This document shows, piece by piece, positions 1-8,833 of a DNA stretch of 20,818 bases. The position numbers were made by a program, and so were the translations under genes. This stretch comes from Hydnum rufescens UP504. Taxonomy: Eukaryota > Basidiomycota > Agaricomycetes > Cantharellales > Hydnaceae. The notes under the pieces are model-generated. The model ran no database searches. It had not been told where the DNA came from and saw only the letters and a program-made list of their open reading frames with translations. Numbering within the stretch: the stretch's first letter is position 1; each line of letters starts with the position of its first letter. Where the stretch lies: the NCBI GenBank assembly GCA_014904985.1, contig MU129323.1, forward strand, positions 2,063-22,880. The letters are read 5' to 3'.

Positions 1-2394
1 CAGGTTGGGCCCTCGATTCCTTCAAATTTCTTTGGACTGGGCCCAGGGGATCACCAGTTGGCAGCACCCCCCTAGGGCTCTCAGGGGCATTCCTTCCCCA
101 GTAGGGCCAGAGACCCCACAATAGGGCGCTTACAGGGCCTTTCTTCTACCCTCTTGCCTCTTGTTTGTTGGTCCCTCTCAGTGTAGTAGTATATACTAGG
201 ACTGATTCTGTGCCTTGTGAAGAGAGCATAAAAACCATCAAATTTTACATCGCATTGCCCCAGCCAGAAATTACATAGGGCTTGGTCACTGAGACTCATG
301 AACTGAACCCGGCCATGGTGTGGTGCATCATGGACCCTGCCAACTAAGAAAAGGCACCCTTGTAAATGCATCTTTCCTGAATTTTTTTCATGAGGTTATA
401 GGCACTGTGGTGCCTCTGGAAAGCCTGTTTTCACTTGTATGAATTACTTGTATATAAAAAAACCAAGATAATAAAGTGAAACTATTAATCTTCATCCCCA
501 CCATTGCCAAAACCACCACCTTGAAAGCAACCTTCTTTGAATGCTTCCATGGGCCCGTTTCCGGGCCAGGATCCACAAAAACACTGAAACTATTGAGTGG
601 ATGCATTCTCATGCTGAACTCAATTCTTGGCGGTCACAGGTCACACGGCAGTTCAAACCAGTGAACTACAGTACTGGCGGAGGGTGTCACATGGATTTCA
701 AGCGAAGCTATGGTTGAAATAGGCCAGTAGGGTGTCTCTATTAATGATAATACGGCACATTGATCACTGCCAAAGTGATTGCTGGTCGATCAATCTTCAC
801 AGGCTACTGTATATCAATTAATTATGGGTACTACTTGTCAAAGAGTCAGGCAAAAAAGCTCCGCCCAAGCTGAGTGCTCAGACTGCTTCAAACTTTGCAG
901 ACATTTTGTAAATGATGCCATACACACCTCAGAATTAGGGAGGTATATAACCAAATTGAGTGTGCTGGAAGGGATCCGCATCAAGCAGTCATTTCCACAG
1001 TGGCAAGTGCAGGAAGTTGCCGCCATTCCTTCTTGCTGCCTCCCACCGCTCAGAAACAATAGGCGCTTCCCCATAGCAAAAGAAACAAGACAGTCAAATA
1101 TTGATCTTGAAGACCATCTTTTTTGCTGTAGAAATGGAATCTCAAGCAGAGTTGGAATTCTCCAAAGTTAGGCTAGACTCTTTTGAGATCTTGAACCCAC
1201 CATTTACCCCTGGGCAAAAATCTAGACACAGATATAAAATCTTGAGAGCCAGAAAAGATTTCCTTTTTTCCAAGTCTTTATTCAGTCTTTGACACACTTT
1301 TTTTTGCTATTCATAAAATTGGCAGCGGTCACATTTTTCAATGCATTCAGTTCTTTTTATGGCGGAGTACTTGGGTTATACTAGGAACAGCTTGGTACTC
1401 AGTCTTCGCAAAATAACTGTAATTGACACAATAGAAATGCATGCCTAATCAGGGAGGTGGACATAGAGGGAAATAAAATTGGCATAAACCGCAGGTACCG
1501 AAATAGGGGTAGCACCGACGGTTTCATATGCAATGCCAAGCAAACCACATCCGCCAGACTTCAACACTTTCTGTATTGTGAGTGGTGCTTTGATGACATA
1601 GTATGTAACTTACCACTGTTCAGAGGCTTCCAGAGCTTTCCCACTCTCAGTTGGACTTCCCCCGATGGTGTTAGAACAGAAAACCATTGGGAGCTATGGA
1701 GCAGGGAGATTTCTGTGGGGGTAACCCGCCCTGTTTTTAACAGGGTGTTTTGCATGTTCACTAATGATCAAGATTTAGAACTTATTTATATTCTCTTTCT
1801 TATTTTGCCAGTTCCTAGGTATTATTTAGAGTATGAAGTGGGAGGGACTTGTACATTAACAGTGAAGGTCACAGTATGTTCATCTGCTCAAATCGCCAGA
1901 GAGAGCTGTCCGCATCCCAATCGCAAAAATTCTGAGCTGCCATGAATGTCTTGACTCAAAAGCAGGCAAGCAGGAAGCGTTTGTGAGGGTTCACATGGGC
2001 CTGAAGACTTCTAGGCAGACGTCAGTATATATGCAATTGGAATAATAGAATGATGTGGATAAAACGTATGGGTAGAACTCCTCACGGAATCAGTTTTAAA
2101 TCTTGGATAGTGTGAGGGTCTGATCCTGGAATTCGTATAAAAGTGTGAGCGATTCGTCCTAATTTGGTGGGCTAGAACGAACCAAGTTTACAGTCATATT
2201 TGATGAAGATTGCCCTTTTCAAGCACAAGTGGCAAAGCTCATCTAGATAGTCGTTGTTTAACGTTGATGCCGGCAGAAGGCAATATGACTTGGGAAATCT
2301 TCACCCGAGGGTACTCAATCCAATACAGCTTCATTCACACACACAAGTGTACTAATAAGACAACACATCAATTCAACAGAAAAAATAGAGGCCT
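1..2394. other. Left flank, no recognised gene
   Basis: I see no recognisable gene, RNA or repeat here. Open frames occur on both strands (for example 1457-1945 on plus, 162 codons), but none shows a family motif. They are not framed by convincing introns, and stops are frequent in all frames. A small inverted repeat, CCCTGT-TTTTA-ACAGGG, sits near 1729-1745. The stretch has none of the hairpin units that fill the next 15 kb, so it is taken as flank. Confidence 0.5.
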
Positions 2395-2397
2395 TGC

Positions 2398-2444
2398 CCG
2401 GATTCTTGCGGACTTAGCCGGACTTACACCGGACTTAGCCGGAA
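2398..2444. repeat. Short tandem repeat of a GGACTTA core
   Basis: Three to four imperfect copies of a 10-12 bp motif (CCGGACTTAGCC, CCGGACTTACACC) lie just outside the last exon-like part of element A's left array. They may mark the outer edge of the element. No function is visible. Confidence 0.6.
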
Positions 2445-2459
2445 TTATTTGTGTTTACA

Positions 2460-2558
2460 TTTGTTTGGTGCCCTCGTCGCAGCGTGGCCCTGACAGTATT
2501 TCACCTTGGGCCTTGTCCATGCTGGCTTTGGGTGGGGTTTCACACAGAGAGAAGAGAC
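2460..2558 (-). other. Terminal exon-like stretch of A left array
   Basis: This is the segment after the last acceptor (AG at 2560-2559 on minus). It begins like the other A-left exons (a CT-rich start followed by AAACCCCACCC), but it has no EH or donor before similarity fades near 2460. It is taken as the last exon of the leftward transcript. No polyadenylation signal is assigned. Confidence 0.4.
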
Positions 2559-2701
2559 CTAGAATAATAAGTACATTAGTAGGAAAAAAAGAGACAGGTG
2601 GCACCAAAAGAGCAGCTGGTGCTGCTCTTTTGGCGCCATTGTACAAGTTGTAATGAAAGACTTGCCTAATAGTACCACACCTGCCACAGCGGGTGTGTGG
2701 T
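2559..2701 (-). repeat. Unit A-L6: exon-end hairpin + intron (GC donor)
   Basis: The EH at 2674-2701 has the loop UGUG on the sense strand. The intron would span 2665 to 2559 (107 nt) with the donor ATTAG|GCAAGT, a GC instead of GT, and a CTAAT branch site before TTCTAG. The IH at 2600-2637 pairs AAAAGAGCAGC with GCTGCTCTTTT and extends through GGCACC/GGCGCC with one mismatch. GC-AG introns do occur in fungi, so this one may still splice. Confidence 0.65.
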
Positions 2702-2826
2702 GCTGTATTTAGTTTGTTGTCAGATAGATTCAGGGCTGGGCCCTCTGATGAGGTTTGAGTGGCTGCGCACATTGTATTCATCTTGCACCTCATCTATTTT
2801 CTTCGGGTAGGGTATCGAGGGAGAAC

Positions 2827-2985
2827 CTAGAATAATAATATAAATAATAATATTTCAGTAAAGAAAAACAACTGAAGGCAACACCAAAAGAGCAGCTGGT
2901 GCTGCTCTTTTGGCGTTGTCATACACCCCATGTGAAGAAGAACTCATCTAATATTGCCACACACCTGCCGAAGCAGGTGTGTGGC
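2827..2985 (-). repeat. Unit A-L5: perfect cUUCGg exon hairpin + intron (AT donor)
   Basis: The EH at 2956-2985 is a perfect 13-bp stem closed by C-UUCG-G on the minus strand. The intron-equivalent is 2947-2827 (121 nt). Its donor reads TTAG|ATGAGT, so the first G is mutated to A and the site is probably dead. The IH is at 2879-2918 (18 bp, one mismatch). The acceptor TTCTAG is intact. Confidence 0.65.
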
Positions 2986-3119
2986 GCTGTACTTGTTTCA
3001 TCATTGCATGGGTTGCAGATAATTGAGAATTGGGGTCTTGGGTGACTGCATGCTCCCATATTTCGCAGTGGGCGCTGTCTGGGCATTCTTCGGGTCAATT
3101 TCACAGAGGGAGAAAGAAC

Positions 3120-3264
3120 CTAGAGTAAGCAATACATTGGTAAAAAAAATAACATAAGCAACGCCAAAAGAGCAGCTGGTGCTGCTCTTTTGGCATTGTG
3201 GTACACCCTGGAATGAAAAAACCTCACGTAATATTTCCACACACCCGCCGAAGCAGGTGTGTGG
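3120..3264 (-). repeat. Unit A-L4: exon-end hairpin + intron
   Basis: The EH is at 3237-3264, with the UUCG loop closed by C-G on the sense (minus) strand. The intron is 3227-3120 (108 nt), with donor TTAC|GTGAGG and acceptor ACTCTAG; the branch region reads ACCAAT rather than CTAAC. The IH at 3159-3198 has an 18-bp stem with the same TGGT/ACCA loop as L5 and L6, which suggests recent duplication among these units. Confidence 0.7.
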
Positions 3265-3403
3265 CACCATGTTTGATTCGTCATTGTGGAGGTTGTGGAT
3301 TGCCAGTGATGGAGGTTTCAGGTGGCTGCGCAGGTCTGTATGTCACCCTGGCTTCGTCTGTTTTCTTGTTGGGCGGGGTTTTGCTCAGTGAGGGGGAAGG
3401 AAT

Positions 3404-3557
3404 CTAGAATAATAAATAATGAATAATATGTTGGTTCAAAAAAAGACCAGAACCAGTGCCAAAAGAGCAGCAGTTGCTGCTCTTTTGGCACTGCCATATA
3501 TGCTATAACAAAAAACTGACCATGTACTACCGCACACCCACCCCAGCGGGTGTGTGG
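3404..3557 (-). repeat. Unit A-L3: exon-end hairpin + intron
   Basis: The EH at 3530-3557 has the loop TGGG on the sense strand. The intron is 3520-3404 (117 nt) with donor CATG|GTCAGT and acceptor TTATTCTAG. The IH at 3454-3493 has an 18-bp perfect stem (CAGTGCCAAAAGAGCAGC paired with its complement). In place of CTAAC the branch region carries a CCAAC. Confidence 0.7.
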
Positions 3558-3716
3558 TGCCAGGTTTTATCGGTCGTCATCTAGGTTGTAGGCATTTGGG
3601 GACTGGGCCCTTGGGTTGGGTCTTGGCTTTCAGATGGGGTTCTGGGTGGCTGCGTATGTCGTCATTTCACCTTGGGCCTTGTCTGTCGGGTGGGGTTTCG
3701 GGCAGTGAGGGGAGAA

Positions 3717-3864
3717 CTATAATAAAGAATAATATGTTAGTATTAAAAAAACGAGACAGCATCAAAAGAGCTGCTGCTGCTGCTCTTTTGACATTGTGGT
3801 ACACCCCATAATGAAAAAGAACTCACCTAATGGTGCCACACACCTGCCGAAGTGGGTGTGTGGC
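3717..3864 (-). repeat. Unit A-L2: cUUCGg exon hairpin + intron
   Basis: The EH at 3835-3864 has the loop UUCG closed by C-G, with two mismatches just outside the closing pair. The intron is 3826-3717 (110 nt) with consensus donor TTAG|GTGAGT, branch ACTAACA and acceptor ATTATAG. The IH (about 3761-3793) is drifting into CTG triplets at its tip (AGCTGCTGCTGCTGCT), a possible slippage product. Confidence 0.75.
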
Positions 3865-3996
3865 ACTGTGTTTGATTCATTGGGGAAGTTGCAGATGCCC
3901 AGGGATGGGAATTTCAGGTGGCTGCACAGGTCTGTGTGTCGCCTCAGGCTTCATCTGTTTTCTTGTCAAGTGGGGTTTTGCACAGTGAGGGGATAC

Positions 3997-4152
3997 CTAT
4001 AATAAAAAATAATACATTAGTATAAATAAATAAATAAACAAATAACACAAGACAGCACCAAAGGGCAGCTTCAGCTGCTCTTTTGGCACCGTCATACAAA
4101 CTGGCATGCAAAACTGACTGTACAAGGTATCCTGCCATGGCGGGTGGTGTGC
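3997..4152 (-). repeat. Unit A-L1: core-proximal exon hairpin (weak) + intron
   Basis: This is the first left unit next to the palindrome. The EH (about 4126-4152) is degenerate. The intron is 4118-3997 (122 nt) with donor ACA|GTCAGT, branch ACTAAT and acceptor ATTATAG. The IH (about 4054-4090) pairs GGTGCCAAAAGAGCAGC with an arm containing one deletion. An AAATA repeat extends the intron. Confidence 0.6.
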
Positions 4153-4181
4153 TCCATCCTTACTGCTTTGAGTGCATGCTA

Positions 4182-4400
4182 CTCAACGCTGGCACTTGCC
4201 GGGATCGAAAGAGCACCCAAGTAGGGGCAGCACAAACACCACATTAAGGGATAATAAGGACATAGACATGTAGTAAACAGTGAATAATAATATTATTGCA
4301 ATGAAAGTGAGGAAAGGAAGGGTAGTGAGTTACATTTCCTTAAGGCACTATATGGCAACAGTGCAAAGTGGATTGGGAGAGTGCCATGCATTATAATTGG
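4182..4400 (-). promoter_or_regulatory. Leftward promoter-like half of core A
   Basis: Two CCAAT boxes read leftward (ATTGG on plus at 4396-4400 and 4372-4376), 24 bp apart. The box GGCAAGTGC-x-GGC-x-TTGAG (4182-4200) follows before the first exon hairpin. The same order is seen in cores C and D. CCAAT boxes are known binding sites of the HAP/NF-Y complex. That they act as promoters here is inferred. Confidence 0.5.
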
Positions 4401-4608
4401 CCCAAATTTGAATATGTTGGTGATATATGTGTATCGTGTGTGGGTGATAAAAAAAATTGGATGATCGGGCCATTTTTCAATTTCTCACACCTTTGATTCC
4501 CTACTTAGGGAATTGAAGGTGTGAGAAATTGAAAAATGGCCCGATCGTCCAATTTTTTTTATCACCCACACACAATACACATATATCACCAACATATTCA
4601 AATTTGGG

Positions 4609-4827
4609 CCAATTATAATGCATGGCACTCTCCCAATCCACTTTGCACTGTTGCCATATAGTGCCTTAAGGAAATGTAACTCACTACCCTTCCTTTCCTC
4701 ACTTTCATTGCAATAATATTATTATTCACTGTTTACTACATGTCTATGTCCTTATTATCCCTTAATGTGGTGTTTGTGCTGCCCCTACTTGGGCACTCTT
4801 TTGATCCTGGCAAGTGCTGGCATTGAG
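4609..4827 (+). promoter_or_regulatory. Rightward promoter-like half of core A
   Basis: CCAAT at 4609-4613 and 4633-4637 (24 bp apart) is followed by a pyrimidine-rich run (about 4680-4710, CCCTTCCTTTCCTC). Such runs are common near fungal start sites. An AT-rich AATATTATTATTCAC comes next, then the box GGCAAGTGCTGGCATTGAG at 4809-4827. The first exon hairpin begins about 80 bp later. Confidence 0.5.
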
Positions 4828-4907
4828 TTGTTTGTTTTGATGATTACCTAAGCACATATATCACAGTTATATAGCCCTCAACTACCCATAACACCGAGGG
4901 AAAAACA

Positions 4908-5050
4908 GGATCACACCCCCACTACAGCGGGTGTGGTCCTATATGGTGAGTCCATCCCATTAGATACAGACACATGAAAGGGCAGCTTTTGCTGCCCTTT
5001 TCATGCTCCTTTGACATTTAAACTAACATACAATACTTTATCTATTCTAG
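4908..5050 (+). repeat. Unit A-R1: exon hairpin + intron
   Basis: The EH at 4908-4939 pairs GGATCACACCC with GGGTGTGGTCC. The intron is 4946-5050 (105 nt) with donor ATATG|GTGAGT, branch ACTAACA and acceptor ATTCTAG. The IH at 4973-5005 uses GAAAGGGCAGC/GCTGCCCTTTTC, a paired change from the usual GAGCAGC/GCTGCTC, so the stem is kept while the sequence differs. Confidence 0.75.
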
Positions 5051-5196
5051 GTTATCACCCCAGCTGAACAATGACCCAAACAATGATGCATATGAAACCT
5101 GTGATGACCATGTGGACAAAATGCGAGCTGAAACTGACGGAAGACCCCGCATGCATGCGCAGCCCCCAAACCCATGTGACAAAACATAAATACAGC

Positions 5197-5344
5197 ACCC
5201 CACACCCGCTGTGGCGGGTGTGTGGTACTATCTGGTGAGTCCTTCATTACAGAATGTACAATGGCACCAGAAGAGCAGCATAAGCTGCTCTTTTGGTGCC
5301 ACTTCTCATTTTTTTGTAAACTAACATATTAATCGTTATTTTAG
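5197..5344 (+). repeat. Unit A-R2: exon hairpin + intron
   Basis: The EH is at 5197-5226 with loop UGUG, using the CCCGC/GCGGG version of the stem. The intron is 5235-5344 (110 nt) with donor ATCTG|GTGAGT, branch ACTAACA and acceptor ATTTTAG. The IH at 5263-5300 has 17-bp arms around ATAA. The preceding exon (5051-5234) holds AACAATGACCCAAACAATGA, a relic of the 15-nt repeat seen in element C. Confidence 0.75.
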
Positions 5345-5491
5345 ATCCCCTTCCTGTGCGAAGACCCCCAATGAGATCGTGGATGAGACCCCTGATGAAA
5401 ATCCCAACATGCACAGGCAGGCCAAAATCAATGCAAGACCCGCATGTATGCGCAGCCCCTCAGACCCACACGATGATCAATAAAACAAAGT

Positions 5492-5626
5492 ACCACATAC
5501 CTGCTAAGGCAGGTGCATGGTCATGTAAGGTGAGTTCTTTACAGCCATGCAAAAAGGGCAGCGAAGGCAGCCCTTTTTGCACTCCTTTAATATTTTCACT
5601 AACATATCATATTATTTCCATTCTAG
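5492..5626 (+). repeat. Unit A-R3: exon hairpin + intron
   Basis: The EH at 5492-5521 has loop UAAG and two mismatches in the outer stem. The intron is 5530-5626 (97 nt) with donor GTAAG|GTGAGT, branch ACTAACA and acceptor ATTCTAG. The IH at 5549-5580 pairs GCAAAAAGGGC with GCCCTTTTTGC. Confidence 0.75.
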
Positions 5627-5742
5627 GTTATTGCCTCCCACCCGAATAACAATGGTACGAAACCTGTGGCAAGCCCCCGAGCAAGCCAGACCCTTGCAAG
5701 ACCCTGCATGCATGCACAGTCTCAACCTACGTGATGACTGAT
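5627..5742 (+). other. Exon A-R4, 5' part (split by insertion)
   Basis: This exon-like segment begins right after the acceptor of unit A-R3 and matches its neighbours up to GTGATGACTGAT. The typical continuation (AAAACA...CCACAC plus EH) is missing here and reappears at 7298. Joining 5627-5742 to 7298-7343 would give 162 nt, normal for the family. The exon is therefore read as interrupted. Confidence 0.65.
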
Positions 5743-7297
5743 GTAAGCAGGAGAAAACTGGAGAATCTCTGCTACAGTCCACGATATGGAATCGAGAACA
5801 AAGAATGGGGGCCACCAAAATAATCCGGATGTTCAGGTCTGAGTGTAAGAGAGTCTTTAGGATAGAAGATAATCTGCTGTAAGCAGTAGTTGCCCAAGCA
5901 GCTGAATAAAGGGGAAAATGTGCCACAAATACCACACTCTAAGGTCCTAATATTGTGGCCCTAGACAAAGTGCAGTAGGAACAGTGCCCTCAGATGGAAT
6001 TCGCCCAGGAATCCAGCAGCAATACTTCAGTGCTTCAGACTGGGGAGGGGGAAGACAATGGAATTTTCAACACAATTCGCTTAATATACAACCTGGCTAT
6101 GAGATCAAATATCCGACGGAATCAGGGGGATAGGGGAAATATGTAGAAAAAGGAATCAAGTCAAAAGCTTCAAAACTGACAGAGATATTCAATTTACAAG
6201 TCTGGGGATAGGATAGAGCATAAAATGACTATTTCTCCTTCCCTTTTGGACAGATTCCCTTGAGGAATGGTGGAATGAGTTGTCCTGAATGTCCTATCCT
6301 TCGGATATAAGGCTGCCGGACAATATTGGATATTTGAAAATTGGAAGGGGGAATGATGTTCTCCCCACACAAGGGGGAAATTTGTATGTAGAACACCGAG
6401 TTCTTCTTCATTCGTGACGCCCTTTATACCGCTGGATGGGCATTTTTAATACCTTTCTAGGCGCAGTTGTTTCATGCAAATTCGATCAAAATTGACGGAG
6501 AAATTCGAGAAATACACCTTCTAATTATAAATGAGCAGGTGAAATCATTCCAGAAGCCTCAGTTCTGATCCGATGAACACATAATCAATATCATTCAATA
6601 GGTATTAATCACAGACTTTAGGGCGCTATATTTACGAGTTGATCGGATACGAATTGACTTCGAAAAGCGGAAAATACTCCTTAAGAGCATGGATTCCATA
6701 ATAAAATCATTCTATAACATGCAATTTTAATCGGATCGACTCGTGCTCAATATCGTTGGATAGGTGTAAATCATATCTTTCCGGAAGCTACTTTTCCGAG
6801 CCGATCCGATCAAAACTGACAGATAAATTCAACAAATACTCCTTAAGAGTGCCGCATTTGCCCCTATTTGATTATGTAACCATATCCATGAGTAGGAATG
6901 AAGGCCCGGGTGTGTAATCCATCATATTACATAATCACCATTCGTTAGAGTCACCCTTAAGGCAACAAGATCTGTATGAACAGATTGAAGGAGAATTCAA
7001 GATGATATACAGAAGGGCAAGTTGAATTGCCGGGTCCACCATATCATGGCTTATGGTAAGGCATAAATGAATACAGTCCCTGTGGCCTGTTGAAGACCCT
7101 GGGAGATTGACTCATGTACAAAGGAAATGAGCATTCCATTTACATCTTCTCAGGCATATGGAATTCATGCTCTTCCATGAACAGATGAAAGGATTGTTAT
7201 TCAGATGACATATTGGTACATTTTTAATTCGTTCATCGGAAAATTCGATGCTGAAAGGGAACTCTATGTGGTAGGGATTTTTCCCTCCAACACCGAT
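5743..7297. mobile_element. About 1.55 kb insertion of unknown type in an exon of element A
   Basis: The segment has no EH or IH and different base composition, and it separates two halves of one exon. The flanks share GAT (5740-5742 and 7295-7297), or ACTGAT versus ACCGAT with one mismatch, a possible short target-site duplication. No clear terminal inverted repeats, reverse transcriptase or transposase motifs are seen. Its middle is a 162-bp-period tandem repeat. The exact ends are uncertain by a few bases. A recombination junction is an alternative. Confidence 0.55.
6400..6862. repeat. Diverged 162-bp tandem repeat
   Basis: The phrase CGATCAAAATTGACGGAGAAATTC and its variants recur at 6483, 6645 and 6805. 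The ATTGAC/ACTGAC anchors at 6491, 6653 and 6815 are exactly 162 bp apart. AATATCRTTSRATAGGTRTAAATCA-like and CTCCTTAAGAG segments recur in register. A further anchor at 6175 lies about two periods upstream. The copies are clearly diverged. Confidence 0.7.
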
Positions 7298-7447
7298 AAA
7301 ACACGGAACCACACCCACTGCGGCGGGTGTGTGGTATTCCCTTGTGAGTTATTTATTACAGCAGCGACAATGACACCAAAAGAGCAGCTGAAGCTGCTCT
7401 TTTGGTGCTGCCTCTTATTTTTTTTTAAATATTATTTGTTATTCTAG
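7298..7447 (+). repeat. Unit A-R4: exon 3' end, hairpin + intron
   Basis: This is the 3' part of the split exon. The EH at about 7308-7334 has loop UGCG. The intron is 7344-7447 (104 nt) with donor CCTT|GTGAGT and acceptor ATTCTAG; the branch site is weak here. The IH at 7374-7407 has perfect 15-bp arms (CACCAAAAGAGCAGC) around TGAA. Confidence 0.7.
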
Positions 7448-7583
7448 GTTCCCCCTCCCTATGCAAAGGCTTGCCTGATGAGACCACAGACCAGGTCCCA
7501 ACAATGATACCCACACACACAGTTGTCCAAGACCCCGTCCGAGCCTCAAACACCTGCAGAATATGCAACGATGGATAAGGCAC

Positions 7584-7727
7584 ATTACCACACCTGCTGC
7601 AGCGGGTGTGGTAATCATAGGTGTGTCTTCTCAACCAATATAGATACAACGGCACCAGAAGAGCAGCAGGAGCTGCTTTTCTGGTGCTGCCTCAGGTTCT
7701 CTACTAATGATTTATCCATAACTCTAG
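7584..7727 (+). repeat. Unit A-R5: exon hairpin + intron
   Basis: The EH is at 7584-7615 (14-bp stem with one T/C difference, loop TGCA). The intron is 7621-7727 (107 nt) with donor ATAG|GTGTGT, branch ACTAATG and acceptor ACTCTAG. The IH at 7652-7687 has CCAGAA/TTCTGG where the others have CCAAAA/TTTTGG, a paired substitution. One internal mismatch (GA/TT) is present. Confidence 0.7.
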
Positions 7728-7856
7728 ATTACCCCTACCCCGGACAAAACCCTGCCTGGCAAGAATGCGGACGAGCTGGAACATGAAACATTGATGTACA
7801 CAACACCGAAGACTTTGCCCAAGGGCAGTATGCGACAACGATGGATAAAACATGGT

Positions 7857-7972
7857 ACCACACCCCACTTTGGCAGGTGTCTAGACCTATACAATGGTGC
7901 CAAAAGAGCAGCGGGAGCTGCTCTTTTGGCACTGTCTCAGGTTCTTTACTTACAACTTAGTTATTATTCTAG
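7857..7972 (+). repeat. Unit A-R6: damaged hairpin + intron without clear donor
   Basis: Only the first arm and part of the second arm of the EH are present (ACCACACCCCAC-TTTG-GCAGGTGT). The sequence then jumps to CTAGACC, and the consensus donor is missing, probably by a small deletion. AG|GTGTCT inside the hairpin is the only substitute. The IH at 7897-7932 is a perfect 16-bp stem, and the acceptor TATTCTAG (ends 7972) is intact. Confidence 0.6.
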
Positions 7973-8153
7973 ATCACCTACCCCCGGATGAAACCCCATA
8001 TGATAAAAACACGGACGACACCCCACCCGAAATACGGATGCACACAGCCTCCCCCATGAAGTGCCATGAAATTGATCACTGGAATGCCCATGCAATGAAG
8101 TCTCACCTGGGATATATGTGTGCAAAGCCCCTGCAAAATGTGGGGACTTGAGC
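7973..8153 (+). other. Terminal exon-like stretch of A right array
   Basis: The sequence after the last acceptor resembles other exons (GGATGAAACCCC...CGGACGACACC), but it ends without an EH. Similarity to the family stops near 8150. It is taken as the last exon of the rightward transcript. Confidence 0.4.
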
Positions 8154-8705
8154 AGGTGCGTTATTGATAATTCTTTTGGTCTATTCCCTACCTGCGGGTG
8201 ATGGATATGATGGATATTATCCGCATATCCATCTGATTGTAGGTATAATCATTGTAATTAGCTAATTATTGATACAATAAATGTAATATCCCATTATGGG
8301 ATTTAGAATATTATGTAATGCACCATTATTGAATTTTTAGTATTATGTAATGAGTGATGTATCACTGGCTGTGATTTGGGTTGCAGACAATGATACATCC
8401 CTTGTGTCGGCATATTAGAGAGAGTTGATTAATCTATGGTGTGTCTACCACTCATCAATTTGAGACCAATTTTGGAACTTGTAGAATTCTGCACTGGCCA
8501 ACCTGTCAATTACCTAATATCCTAAATAGGAAATTATGTAATCCACCCAAAAAGCAGTGACATAATCATACATAACAATAATAGTATTATATAATATTAA
8601 ATTACATAATTAGTTGATGATATAATTAAATATATTATATAATACATATTACTTAATATGCATAATTACATAATTAATTAATTATTATCTAATTAATTAC
8701 ACAAT
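8154..8705. other. AT-rich spacer with recurring ATTATGTAAT
   Basis: No gene is seen. ATTATGTAAT/ATTACATAAT decamers or near copies recur at about 8310, 8345, 8530 and 8605, and related copies occur at about 6938 and 9200. A 10-bp inverted repeat, GATGGATATG/CATATCCATC, lies at 8200-8233. ATCCCATTATGGGAT near 8290 is a small palindrome. It could be remnants of small non-autonomous transposons, but no complete unit can be delimited. Confidence 0.45.
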
Positions 8706-8833
8706 CCAGGTTGCATGACCACCACACCAGCAAGAGGGGGCACCCCTGCCCCAGACCAACTAGAGGGGTGGGGGAGGGGCTAGAGGGACCACCAGAGGGG
8801 AAGGGGGCCCCAGGGTGTGCACTTAGGGGGATC

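Larger units (their letters stand above)
4181..4828. repeat. Palindromic core of element A
   Basis: This is an inverted repeat centred at 4504/4505 with arms of about 320 bp. The inner 250 bp of the arms differ by only a few substitutions (for example CGTGT/TGTGT, and GATGATCGG against GACGATCGG). The centre is TTCCCT-ACTT-AGGGAA. The outer 60 bp are somewhat less alike. Such identity implies recent formation or ongoing arm-to-arm gene conversion. The core is homologous to the cores of C and D. Confidence 0.92.
2460..8153. mobile_element. Element A: palindromic core with divergent hairpin-intron arrays
   Basis: This is a composite element of unknown family. From a near-perfect palindrome (4181-4828), arrays of exon-end hairpin (EH) plus intron-with-hairpin (IH) units run outward: six on the minus strand to the left and six on the plus strand to the right. 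The right array is interrupted by a foreign segment (about 5743-7297). Predicted introns are 97-122 nt with GTRAGT-like donors, CTAAC/CTAAT branch points and CTAG acceptors. Exons are about 160-196 nt. No transposase or other protein gene is visible in it, so mobility is inferred only because at least three sibling elements share this layout in the window. Outer boundaries are approximate. It could instead be a tandemly amplified non-coding RNA locus. Confidence 0.6.

Noticed and set aside
1457..1945. 162-codon plus-strand frame in the left flank
   Set aside because: No recognisable motif, no supporting introns, and an antisense open frame of similar quality. Left as unassigned flank.
3198..3407. 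Open frames through the hairpins (HTCxGxC-like or THPPKQVCG-like peptides)
   Set aside because: They arise because the hairpin sequence is open in several frames on both strands. They run into predicted introns and the frame differs from unit to unit.
2600..4090. Evenly spaced palindromic repeats resembling a CRISPR array
   Set aside because: Two different hairpins alternate at 110-300 bp, the intervening sequence is itself homologous between units, repeats vary in sequence, and no cas genes are present.
4946..5050. Hairpin plus CTAG read as Helitron 3' ends
   Set aside because: The hairpin lies 40-50 bp before CTAG rather than about 10, a CTAAC branch point and polypyrimidine-like tract intervene, and no Rep/helicase is present.
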